The notes below the pieces were generated by a model. The model did no database searches, had not been told where the DNA came from, and saw only the letters and a list, made by a program, of their open reading frames with translations. The translations under genes were made by a program, and so were the position numbers. From a virus, in the IMG/VR virus record IMGVR_UViG_3300032797_000083, positions 1 to 41,929 of that record: a stretch of 41,929 bases of DNA; one strand, 5' to 3'. This document shows positions 20,379 to 28,255 of this stretch, piece after piece (within the stretch, counting starts at the first letter, position 1; every line of letters starts with the position of its first letter).

Positions 20379-20786
20379 ATGGGCGTTAATTTCTATAACA
20401 GGATGCAGTCTGAAGCGGCAACCCTGACAAATGTTATCCTTGATAACCTGACGATCAATAACAATACGGCCTATGATGCCGAATATGATAATGGGAATTC
20501 AGGCACGACCAAGACCATAACATGGACTAATGGAAACAGGCAGAAGGTAGTCTTAACGGGAAATTGTACATTTACGTTTGCGGCCCCGCTTGGCGTGGGA
20601 ACATTGTCTTTGAAGTTAATTCAGGAGGCGGTTGGTGCGGGGCATACGGCCACTTGGCCCGCCACGGTTCTGTGGCCTAGCGATACTGCCCCAACGTTAT
20701 CTACTGCCGTAAATGCCGTTGATATAGTTACGCTTTATTATGATGGCTCTTATTACAACGGTCAGGCCGCACTGAATTTCGCATAA
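20379..20786 (+). CDS. phage structural protein with TFTFAAP/ATWPATVLWP motif (135 aa)
   Basis: This common type of small phage tail/fibre protein shows the pattern NGNRQKVVLTGNCTFTFAAP, a LKLIQEAVGAGHTATWPATV strand pair, LWPSDTAPTLS and a final YDGSYYNGQAALNFA. I recall the same 'TFT...P / L.Q...G..TVTWP' motif in many phage structural proteins. Exact location in the virion is unknown. It lies between two large beta-rich proteins. Confidence 0.65.
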   Translation: MGVNFYNRMQSEAATLTNVILDNLTINNNTAYDAEYDNGNSGTTKTITWTNGNRQKVVLTGNCTFTFAAPLGVGTLSLKLIQEAVGAGHTATWPATVLWPSDTAPTLSTAVNAVDIVTLYYDGSYYNGQAALNFA

Positions 20787-20836
20787 ACCCACCTAGGGTT
20801 ACATGTGATACCTTTAAGGTTACATAAGGGGGAAAA

Positions 20837-22345
20837 ATGGCTACGTACTATATAGACCTCACTAATGGCACAAACGGCACGGGGACAGTTCATGACGGCC
20901 TCATGGAAAATAATTCGGGAAGTAATTATACGGCAATCGCGGGAACAGACACGACACACCTTATGGTGACGAAAAACGCTTTTGATAATGATACCGACGA
21001 TGACTACAACGGCGATTATGTCTATAACGTTACGAGGGGCGTTGGAAAACAGGTAACCGATTATGATGCCGATGATGGGAGCAATCGTTCGGTTTTAGTA
21101 ATGGCGGCCATCACGGGGCAAACAACTGGCGATACATTTTTTATCATTCGGGCATGGAGAACAGTCGAGCAGTTTACCACCACGACCACACGGACAGCGG
21201 GTGATTTGGCATATGTTAGGGCGAATACCACGGAGAACGTGGCGGCGGCGGCAATCGCCTTTGATGAGGCTGGAACAAATATAGCCTATATCGAAATAAG
21301 GGGAGCAAGTTCCACGGATGATCCATGGCATGATGCATCTAATGTGCTTCCCATTTTGAACTTTCAGGACAGTGCCGCCTCATATGCTCTAGTGAATAAG
21401 GATTTCTGGAAGTTTACTCGACTCTCGTTTATTCAAAGTGCATATGGAAGCGGGAATGTTTCACTGGCGACTAATCCTGATAAGATATATTTTTCGGGTT
21501 GTAATTTTGCAGATAATAGTCATGCTACGACAGGCTATGGATTGTATGTAAGTGGGGCGAGCGCCATAGTTGATACTTGCACCTTTGGTGGTAATCTTAG
21601 TTCTGGTATTGCCGCCGCAAGCGGATCATATGTAAAAGTTCTTAATTCCACATTCAACGGAACGGCACATACGCAATCTTATGGCATTAGGGCAATGTCG
21701 GCTGGGCGGGCAGATGTTGTTAATTGTACTTTTGGGCAAACGACGCCACATGGCACTGCAGACATGAGGAATGAATCAGGAACAATTAGAACAAGAAATT
21801 GCTTATTTAATATTGCCCCAACTTTCTTAACTACGCTTGGTGCTGGCACCACATACCATGAAGATTATAACCAGACCTATGGGGATCACAGATCGTCCAG
21901 TAGAACTGGTGATATTACCACAGAAACGACCAACATTAGAACTGGTGGGGCATCTACGTCTGCCCATGTTGTCCCAACGTCTTTTTGTGGGTTATATGAT
22001 CCAGTTACATTGAATTGGGATTATGAACTTGTTCCAGATTTCAGGGTTTGGTGTACGGCTGGAACGGCCAGAACCGTTGCCGTTTATATTAGGGCAGATG
22101 CCGCATGGTCAACCTATCCGACGGCCAGCACGCTTTATACCGAATCCAGTTATTACAGTAATGCCAGCACGTGCGCTCGATCAACGGCGGTTTCGAGTCA
22201 AGTCCTTTCCGATGGTTCAACCTGGGTTGCCTTCACGAATACTTTTACTCCACTTCGAGCAGGGTGGGTTTATATTAAAGTATATCTCAAATTGTATGAG
22301 TCGGGAAAGGGCATATATTGTGATCTGAAGCCCATAATTACATAA
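20837..22345 (+). CDS. parallel beta-helix protein (502 aa)
   Basis: An N-terminal domain (MATYYIDLTNGTNGTGTVHD ...) leads into a right-handed beta-helix. The rungs are recognisable: FWKFTRLSFIQSAYGSG, IYFSGCNFADNS, YGLYVSGASAIVDTCTFGGN, YVKVLNSTFNG, GIRAMSAGRADVVNCTFGQT, IRTRNCLFN. A C-terminal jelly-roll-like domain (from about residue 385, VTLNWDYELVPDFRVWCTAG) could bind carbohydrate. Such proteins act as fibres or polysaccharide-degrading appendages; no catalytic site is visible. AAGGGGGAA precedes the ATG. Confidence 0.7.
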   Translation: MATYYIDLTNGTNGTGTVHDGLMENNSGSNYTAIAGTDTTHLMVTKNAFDNDTDDDYNGDYVYNVTRGVGKQVTDYDADDGSNRSVLVMAAITGQTTGDTFFIIRAWRTVEQFTTTTTRTAGDLAYVRANTTENVAAAAIAFDEAGTNIAYIEIRGASSTDDPWHDASNVLPILNFQDSAASYALVNKDFWKFTRLSFIQSAYGSGNVSLATNPDKIYFSGCNFADNSHATTGYGLYVSGASAIVDTCTFGGNLSSGIAAASGSYVKVLNSTFNGTAHTQSYGIRAMSAGRADVVNCTFGQTTPHGTADMRNESGTIRTRNCLFNIAPTFLTTLGAGTTYHEDYNQTYGDHRSSSRTGDITTETTNIRTGGASTSAHVVPTSFCGLYDPVTLNWDYELVPDFRVWCTAGTARTVAVYIRADAAWSTYPTASTLYTESSYYSNASTCARSTAVSSQVLSDGSTWVAFTNTFTPLRAGWVYIKVYLKLYESGKGIYCDLKPIIT

Positions 22346-22394
22346 TCTCATTAATATGAATAACTTACCAGCCCATAATCACTTGAGGTAGAAA

Positions 22395-24221
22395 ATGGCT
22401 ACATATTTTGTTAAGTCAACCGGTAGTGATAGTGATACTGGTCTTAGCGATGCCCACGCCTGGGCTACCGTAGCTAAGGTCAACGCCACTTCTCTTGCGG
22501 CTGGAGATACAGTCTCATTTAATAAGGGCGATACTTGGCGAGAACAGTTAAACATGCAAAGTGGGACGGCGGGAAATGTCATTACTTTCAATTCTTATGG
22601 AAGCGGAGCCGCCCCGAAAATCTGGTATGTTACCCTGCTTAATACGCCAGGAAATTGGAGTGAGTATAGTCCTAATGTTTGGAAAATAACGCTCAGTCCA
22701 ATCGTTAAGCGGTCTATTCTTATTGATGGTACAAAATGCAATTTTAAGTCCACGCTTGCTGAAGTACAGTCCGATAAAGATTGTTATTATGTTACTGGAG
22801 CGGGGGTTTATTATATTTGGAATGCTGTTAATCCAGCATTGGATAGTCGTTTATTTGAATGGATTGTGCGACAAGGACATGCCGTCTATGCCAGCGGCAA
22901 AGATTATTGGGCTATAGATGGATTAGATTTAAGGGGCGGGGACTATTATAGTAACACGGTTAGGGGGGCGATCTGCCTGATTGATTGCGACCATTGGACA
23001 GTAACAAATTGTACGATTAAGGGCTCAGACGGGCCTGCCGTATATTGGTATTACGGACATGATGGGACGGTAACAAACAATACTATTTCTTATGTGGGTG
23101 GAGCGGCAGTCATCATGCTTGGGACGAATAATGCTTCTTCCATTATAGACACGTTCAATATCTCAAATAATACCATATCCTATTGTTGTAATAGCACGTT
23201 AGATGTGGATAAAGACGGTCATGCCATAGGTTTATTCGGGGATACCGATGCGGCATATACGATAACCAATGGGATTATTGCCAGCAACGACATTTCCTAT
23301 TGTGGCCTGGTGACCGTTGGGGCATTAATAGCAGCATATAATTCCTCTAATGTTATAATACGCTATAACAACATATATCATAATTATAATGGCGGAATTA
23401 CTGTTGGGGCGAGAAATATAGACATTTACTACAATATGATTTACCAGAATGTAGCCTCCAAGGCCAGCACGTGGTATCGGTCTGGAATTTTACTCAATAT
23501 GTCGAGCGGTGGGCCACCAAGTATCACCGGAATGGATAACATAAAAATTTACAATAATTTGATTGCCTACAATGATGATATTTCAGGATATACGGATAAG
23601 GGAGATAGGGCCGGAATTACCCTCGGGACTCACGGTTCCTTTGATTTGACAAACATCCTCTGTAAAAATAATATCGTTTATAATAACTATACTTCAGCCG
23701 GAACATATGGACATGAATTACTTACCTTTAAAGGAACGGGAACACTGGACGTAACATTAAACTATAATCTATACTGGCGAACCAGTAACACCGCAAATTT
23801 CATAGAATATGACGGAACGACTTATACAACGTCCCAGTTTGCCACCTACCAGACAGCCAAAAGTCAGGATGCCAACTCCCTTGCTAGTGCACCCTTATTT
23901 GAGAACGGAACTGGATTATATTCTACGGATACTGATTTTAGACCCCTACAGACATCGCCTGCCATAGACGCAGGAACGAACGTATCTTTATATACCGATT
24001 ATTTCGGGAATGATGTCTTTACTGGGGTTAATCCAGATATGGGGGCATATGAATATACGCCCACCGGCGGTACGGATGATTATGTCTGGTCATATGGTGC
24101 ACCAGTCATTATTGATAATGACCTTTTTGTTTGGTCGTATGGTGCGCCTTATGTATTATTGAAGGCTAGCGGGACATTAGCCACAGATGTCAACGCTATC
24201 TTTTTCGGGGGGGACTGGTAA
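22395..24221 (+). CDS. large right-handed beta-helix protein (608 aa)
   Basis: MATYFVKSTGSDSDTGLSDA followed by HAWATVAKVN is the typical opening of phage and bacterial beta-helix proteins. Many NosD/pectate-lyase-like rungs follow (WTVTNCTIKGSDG, GTVTNNTISYVGG, FNISNNTISYC, IIASNDISYCG, VIIRYNNIYHNYNGGI, IDIYYNMIYQN, IKIYNNLIAYNDD, ILCKNNIVYNNYTSAG). Near the end is SPAIDAGTNVSLYTDYFGND with MGAYEYTPTGG, the conserved closing seen in choice-of-anchor-Q/polymorphic beta-helix proteins. The C-terminus has two WSYGAP repeats. It is probably a virion appendage. Confidence 0.7.
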   Translation: MATYFVKSTGSDSDTGLSDAHAWATVAKVNATSLAAGDTVSFNKGDTWREQLNMQSGTAGNVITFNSYGSGAAPKIWYVTLLNTPGNWSEYSPNVWKITLSPIVKRSILIDGTKCNFKSTLAEVQSDKDCYYVTGAGVYYIWNAVNPALDSRLFEWIVRQGHAVYASGKDYWAIDGLDLRGGDYYSNTVRGAICLIDCDHWTVTNCTIKGSDGPAVYWYYGHDGTVTNNTISYVGGAAVIMLGTNNASSIIDTFNISNNTISYCCNSTLDVDKDGHAIGLFGDTDAAYTITNGIIASNDISYCGLVTVGALIAAYNSSNVIIRYNNIYHNYNGGITVGARNIDIYYNMIYQNVASKASTWYRSGILLNMSSGGPPSITGMDNIKIYNNLIAYNDDISGYTDKGDRAGITLGTHGSFDLTNILCKNNIVYNNYTSAGTYGHELLTFKGTGTLDVTLNYNLYWRTSNTANFIEYDGTTYTTSQFATYQTAKSQDANSLASAPLFENGTGLYSTDTDFRPLQTSPAIDAGTNVSLYTDYFGNDVFTGVNPDMGAYEYTPTGGTDDYVWSYGAPVIIDNDLFVWSYGAPYVLLKASGTLATDVNAIFFGGDW

Positions 24222-24222
24222 G

Positions 24223-24441
24223 TTGCCTATACGGATAGAGGATGCGGGATCGCCAGTATTGCTTGAGCAAAAGTGGTTTTGCTGTGTCGACTGTGACAGC
24301 TCGGGGACTTATAGGAAATTCCCCTTGAGTCTGATTGTAGATTACAACGGAAAGAAATACTGCCGTGAACATTTTGCATGGCGGTTTAAAAAGAAATTTT
24401 TAGACGATATAAGGTTGGATTTTAAGGACAGCGACGTATAG
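24223..24441 (+). CDS. small Cys-rich protein, TTG start proposed (72 aa)
   Basis: The frame is open from ATG 24187, which lies inside the previous gene. I prefer TTG 24223, one base after the previous stop, because G7 (24207-24213) gives a Shine-Dalgarno and the N-terminus LPIRIEDAGSPVLLEQK then looks natural. It has zinc-type residues FCCVDCDSSG and YCREHF, then a basic helix (AWRFKKKFLDDIRLDFKDS). It is followed by the GroES-like gene. No family recognised. Confidence 0.5.
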   Translation: MPIRIEDAGSPVLLEQKWFCCVDCDSSGTYRKFPLSLIVDYNGKKYCREHFAWRFKKKFLDDIRLDFKDSDV

Positions 24442-24491
24442 TCGAACGGAAGTGAGAGAGCGTCCCTAATTTAGTTTTTTGGGGGTTGTTT

Positions 24492-24770
24492 GTGAGTATC
24501 AAAATATTACCAGTCCGGGACAATCTTTTGATTGAACTTCTAGTATCTAAGGCCAAATTGATTGAATTGCCCGATGTGATGCATCGACGGTTACGGAAGG
24601 TGAAGGTCTTGGAAGTGGGGCCAGAAGTCAAGGAATATAAACCTGGCGATTTGGTGGCAATCAATTTCTATAATGGAACAGAAGTGGACTTGCTGGATTA
24701 CAGTCTAAACGCCGACCTGTACCGCATTATCAATCAAGACCAGATTATAGCAAAAATAATCGAAGAATAA
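24492..24770 (+). CDS. phage GroES-like co-chaperonin
   Basis: This 92-aa protein shows the GroES (Cpn10) fold pattern: ILPVRDNLLIEL, a mobile loop-like SKAKLIELPDV with hydrophobic contact residues, VKVLEVGPEVKEYKPGDLVA with the invariant 'G...vkxGD.V' turn, and a last strand DLYRIINQDQIIAKIIEE. Phage co-chaperonins such as T4 gp31 work with host GroEL to fold the capsid protein; this one lies in the head/tail block. GTG 24492 is chosen because GGGGG lies six bases upstream. Confidence 0.75.
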   Translation: MSIKILPVRDNLLIELLVSKAKLIELPDVMHRRLRKVKVLEVGPEVKEYKPGDLVAINFYNGTEVDLLDYSLNADLYRIINQDQIIAKIIEE

Positions 24771-24823
24771 TTATTCTACTTACGAGTATTATACTTTAGG
24801 GTATATCTTTTTAGGGGGAATCA

Positions 24824-25504
24824 ATGGGAACGAAAACCCTGACCACATTTTTGAGCGAGCTGACCTTTGAATTGTTTAACCGCACGGATTTAGCCAGTTA
24901 TACGACTGGATGGATCAACGACGCATATTTAGATTTTCTGACCCGCAGTAAATTTTGGGGGTTGCGCCTCCCGCATATGTATATGTTCCCCGAACTCGAT
25001 GTCAGGGCACTTGATACTACGGTTGCCAGCACTGCCTATATTGTCCGACCTGCCGATTGCCTAATCCCCTATTCTATCTGGGACATGACTAATGACAAGC
25101 ATCTTACTTACCGTAGTTGGCGTTGGTATATAGACCAGACTGGACGTGGGACTTCGACGGCATATGGTAAACCCGATTATTGGACACCATACGGAGATGC
25201 TTTTTATTTATACAAGACTCCCGATACCGCCTATACTTTGACTATTTATTATCGCAAGCGTCCTGCACTTTTGACTGACGGGGAACAAAAGACAGAAATC
25301 GGGGCAGAGTGGGACTTGCCGATTCTCAAACTCGCCGTCATCCAGAGTCTTATGCGCCTGAAGGACTATGAAGCCGCCGAAAAAGAAAAGAAAGAATGGC
25401 TGGCGATGATGAGCGAGAAAATCGGGGTCTATGAAGAACAAGAAAAGGATATGAAAAAGGTTTTTGGGCCAGACTATGCCTATCTTACATACAACAAGTA
25501 TTAA
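24824..25504 (+). CDS. head-tail adaptor (P22 gp4/T7 gp11-like)
   Basis: This 226-aa protein starts LTTFLSELTFELFNRTDLAS followed by the helix YTTGWINDAYLDFLTR, the typical opening of short-tail adaptor/connector proteins. Further features are a beta-rich middle (YIVRPADCLIPYSIWDM, YRSWRWYIDQTG, YWTPYGDAFYLYKTPDTAYT, LTIYYRKRPALLTDG) and a closing helix (WDLPILKLAVIQSLMRLKDY, EAAEKEKKEWLAMM). This is the pattern of podovirus adaptors which bind below the portal. It has AGGGGGAA before the ATG. Confidence 0.7.
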   Translation: MGTKTLTTFLSELTFELFNRTDLASYTTGWINDAYLDFLTRSKFWGLRLPHMYMFPELDVRALDTTVASTAYIVRPADCLIPYSIWDMTNDKHLTYRSWRWYIDQTGRGTSTAYGKPDYWTPYGDAFYLYKTPDTAYTLTIYYRKRPALLTDGEQKTEIGAEWDLPILKLAVIQSLMRLKDYEAAEKEKKEWLAMMSEKIGVYEEQEKDMKKVFGPDYAYLTYNKY

Positions 25505-25532
25505 TTCAAACCGTCCGACAACAATTTTTGAG

Positions 25533-25721
25533 ATGCGGATATATGGCCGCAATCAGACCGTAGATAAGTGGATTAATCGTCTGTTTCGTAAAAAGGCCAC
25601 CAGAGAGAAGGCATGGCACTGCGTGGCCGTATTCAACAAATACCTTTGGGCCATATTCCCTAACCTTCATAAATATATGAGGGGGGAATTAAAAGAAATT
25701 ATCATCAAACGGGAGGAATAA
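25533..25721 (+). CDS. small basic protein (62 aa)
   Basis: ATG 25533 lies after the adaptor stop; an in-frame ATG at 25464 would overlap the adaptor by 40 bases. The product MRIYGRNQTVDKWINRLFRK is basic/aromatic (REKAWHCVAVFNKYLWAIFP) and ends RGELKEIIIKREE. The Shine-Dalgarno is weak, so translation may be coupled to the adaptor. No family recognised. Confidence 0.45.
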   Translation: MRIYGRNQTVDKWINRLFRKKATREKAWHCVAVFNKYLWAIFPNLHKYMRGELKEIIIKREE

Positions 25722-25722
25722 C

Positions 25723-26091
25723 GTGGGTGTTACTAACGCCGGAAAAGCTCTTTTCGCTGATTTGGTGGGCAACGTTACGGGAGCAGCACATTTAACCTAT
25801 ATTGCCTATGGCAACAACACAACCGCCTTTGCCGCCACGCAGACGGCCTTGATAGGGACGGAATCGCAAAGGGCCGCCGCTACGGTTACGAGGGTTACTA
25901 CTACAGTAGCCAATGACACGCTTCAATTAGCGCATACGTTTTCTATTACATCAACCGAAACTATCGGCGAATGCGGAACGTTTAATGCCGCCTCAAGTGG
26001 AACGATGGCGACACGGAATGTTCTCTCGCCGACGAGAAGCGTTGTAAGTGGAGACTCTTGGACTGGAACCGTAAAAATCCAATTTGCCTAA
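25723..26091 (+). CDS. small tail structural protein (122 aa)
   Basis: This starts with GTG 25723 (CGGGAGGAATAAC leader). MGVTNAGKALFADLVGNVTG, YIAYGNNTTAFAATQTALIG TE and FSITSTETIGECGTFNAASS with GTMATRNVLSP match a very common phage structural protein type: an Ala/Thr-rich beta protein with the 'IGxGTTAFAA.TAL.xE' and 'xEaGLFNA...G.Mla...F' motifs. Likely part of the tail or baseplate-like hub. The next gene follows a tandem repeat junction. Confidence 0.65.
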   Translation: MGVTNAGKALFADLVGNVTGAAHLTYIAYGNNTTAFAATQTALIGTESQRAAATVTRVTTTVANDTLQLAHTFSITSTETIGECGTFNAASSGTMATRNVLSPTRSVVSGDSWTGTVKIQFA

Positions 26092-26124
26092 TATATGCCT
26101 AATATATGCCTAATATATGCCTAA
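26086..26124 (+). repeat. 11-bp tandem array rotating the start codon
   Basis: GCCTAATATAT is present at 26086, 26097 and 26108 with a partial fourth copy. Each junction creates ATG (26095, 26106, 26117) in a different frame because 11 is not a multiple of three. Only ATG 26117 opens the long gene; the first two lead to peptides of 9-10 residues. The first copy contains the stop of the previous gene. Confidence 0.9.
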
Positions 26125-27436
26125 ATATCAATATTTAATCAGGCCGCTGGAGCATGGGTTATCCACGGAAATCCCATCTATCCATCTGCCTGGAAGCTAC
26201 TCCCCCTCAGTCCAGAACGTAACCATTAAGCAACGTAGCATTATGAACCGGTGGGGATACGGGACGGCCTATAGGGATTTAGGTTCCAGCGCACAAGTCC
26301 AGAATATTGTCTTTTGGGACAACAAGGCGGGGTCGACCTTTACCCTTTATCTTACGGATACGGATTTATGTTACCAAGAAACAGGAACGGGAAAAACTTG
26401 GTCATTTAAGACCAATACGGGGGATTATAATTCTTCGGTTGCTTCCATTGTTACGGATACGGTGACATTCAAAGCCAGCACGATTGCGGATACGGAAGAT
26501 ATAGCCGTTGGGGATAAATTCATCCTTGACGTTGACTTAACGGCAGATGAGGAACTGGATACAAATTGGCGGGAAATAAAAACCGTCAATAAATCGGGAG
26601 GCTATTTTACCAGTGTAGTGTTGACGGCTACGTATGTTCCAGGAACAGTAGGCGATTTTACGGGAGCAGAAAAGGATTGTCTTATTCGCAGGGTTTACAC
26701 GACTCCGACGAATGAACGGTGGACGTATGCAATCGTCAACGATAATTTCTGCTTTACCAATGGTAATACCAATGTTCAGAAATGGACGGGTTCTGGATAT
26801 GCTACAGCACTTGATTCTACCAATGCGGTCAAGGCCAGGTATTGCTTGGAATATGCGAATAGATTAGTTATAGCCGATCATGGAACGACCCGTGATCCCT
26901 ATAATGTTAAGTGGTCAAAGGAGTCCGACCCGACTAACTGGACAGATACCACGGCTGGAAATATGTCCTTTCTTGAGAACGATGAATATATTACGGGATT
27001 GGCGAAAGAGGGGCCGTCCATTGTCGTTTTTAAGGAGAATTCCATGTATATCGGATATCAGCAAGGATTAGAAACAGACCCATTTCGGTTTAATGTTGAG
27101 GTTCCGGGGATAGGGTGTGTTGCGCCGTATAGTATTACCAATTATCTCAAAACTATTGTCTGGATTGGAAAGGATGATTTTTATGTCTTGGAAGGGAGTC
27201 AACCCATTCCATTGGATGCGCCAGAAAGTCGAATTAAATATGAGTTCTTTGATACGGTTACGACGGGAGAAATAAAGAAAACATGGGGTTGGCACAATCC
27301 AGGGAACTCGGAAATTATGTGGATAGCTAATACCACTAATGGAAAATACGCCTTTGTCTGGAATTATAAATGGAATGAATGGACTAAATATCTTTTTGCG
27401 CATGACATAAATTGCGGGGGCAGGGGAGGAAAGTAG
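26117..27436 (+). CDS. tail stabilisation/tubular-like beta-propeller protein (439 aa)
   Basis: This 439-aa all-beta protein matches the type found in short-tailed phages as the second tail-tube component (P22 gp10/T7 gp12-like). An N-terminal region (LPGSYSPSVQNVTIKQRSIM NRWGYG) is followed by repeating WT/W.K strands, NVKWSKESDPTNWTDTTAGN, ITGLAKEGPSIVVFKENSMY, VAPYSITNYLKTIVWIGKDD and KTWGWHNPGNSEIMWIANTT. WNYKWNEWTKY near the end resembles propeller blades. The start lies in an 11-bp tandem array. The role is inferred from position after the adaptor. Confidence 0.65.
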   Translation: MPKYQYLIRPLEHGLSTEIPSIHLPGSYSPSVQNVTIKQRSIMNRWGYGTAYRDLGSSAQVQNIVFWDNKAGSTFTLYLTDTDLCYQETGTGKTWSFKTNTGDYNSSVASIVTDTVTFKASTIADTEDIAVGDKFILDVDLTADEELDTNWREIKTVNKSGGYFTSVVLTATYVPGTVGDFTGAEKDCLIRRVYTTPTNERWTYAIVNDNFCFTNGNTNVQKWTGSGYATALDSTNAVKARYCLEYANRLVIADHGTTRDPYNVKWSKESDPTNWTDTTAGNMSFLENDEYITGLAKEGPSIVVFKENSMYIGYQQGLETDPFRFNVEVPGIGCVAPYSITNYLKTIVWIGKDDFYVLEGSQPIPLDAPESRIKYEFFDTVTTGEIKKTWGWHNPGNSEIMWIANTTNGKYAFVWNYKWNEWTKYLFAHDINCGGRGGK

Positions 27437-28227
27437 TGGCCGCACCAGTTTTAACGGCAACGGCTGGCGCAACTACGATTGAGTTGAGCTGGACGGCTGG
27501 CGGTGGGCCTCCCTATGAGGTTATTCGGAATGGTGTGACACTCGCCACCCAAACTGGAACGACTTATTCTGATTCTGCTGTCGTTCAAAATACATCATAT
27601 AGCTATGTTATCGAAGATAAAAACGAGGATGGGAACTACCCGATTACGAGGACGATATGGGCGAACACCTTAACCAATACCGGAACGGTTACTAACACCT
27701 ATTCGGATTCGGTCAGTCATGTTTCGGGGACAAGTTATTCTGATACTTTTTCAGATAATATCGTAACCTGCACGGATTCTTTGATTGAGGCCAAACTCAC
27801 CAGACAGGATTATGGATATTTCCTGGGTTCAACGGCGGGTCAGGTTTATGAATACAGTGATTCATATGAGAGTGATGCTGGCACGCAGATCGTCAGTTTT
27901 TGGCGAAGTAAAAGAATGGATTTTGCCGATTTGTATCCGCAGTTTGTAGATGACTTCAAGACCGTTGATACGATTCATCTGAGTTATGTTGACCTGGGAG
28001 AGGTAACGGTTACGGTCAGCATAAGTAATGATGGGGTGAGTTGGATCAGCCAAACTAAGACGTTCGGGACTGGAAATAAAGAGATTGATGAGAAACATTT
28101 TCATATCATTTGTCATGGTCATTATTTCTATGTTCAGGTTGAACATTCCTCAACCACCGCTAAATTCCAATGGACTGAACTCAAGGTGGAATTCAGGCCA
28201 AGTGGTAAACACTTCGACCTGGATTAA
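27436..28227 (+). CDS. tail protein with fibronectin-III-like domain (263 aa)
   Basis: The start is GTG 27436, sharing a base with the upstream TAG; GGGGAGGAAAG precedes it, so an in-frame start at 27412 is not preferred. Residues 1-60 (APVLTATAGATTIELSWTAG, YEVIRNGVTLATQTGTTYSD, SYVIEDKNEDGN) have the FN3 pattern. The remainder is beta-rich, with EYSDSYESDAGTQIVSFWRS and DFADLYPQFVDDFKTVDTIH, and ends FQWTELKVEFRPSGKHFDLD. Likely tail-associated, between the tube protein and the tailspike. Its last codons are repeated downstream. Confidence 0.6.
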   Translation: MAAPVLTATAGATTIELSWTAGGGPPYEVIRNGVTLATQTGTTYSDSAVVQNTSYSYVIEDKNEDGNYPITRTIWANTLTNTGTVTNTYSDSVSHVSGTSYSDTFSDNIVTCTDSLIEAKLTRQDYGYFLGSTAGQVYEYSDSYESDAGTQIVSFWRSKRMDFADLYPQFVDDFKTVDTIHLSYVDLGEVTVTVSISNDGVSWISQTKTFGTGNKEIDEKHFHIICHGHYFYVQVEHSSTTAKFQWTELKVEFRPSGKHFDLD

Positions 28228-28253
28228 TACCTGGATTAATATTTGGATTAATA
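28218..28253 (+). repeat. 12-bp tandem triplet across a stop codon
   Basis: CCTGGATTAATA at 28218 and 28230 and TTTGGATTAATA at 28242. Each copy includes a TAA in the same frame, since 12 is a multiple of three. The first TAA ends the FN3-like gene, and the third copy abuts the ATG at 28256. Confidence 0.9.
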
Positions 28254-28255
28254 TA

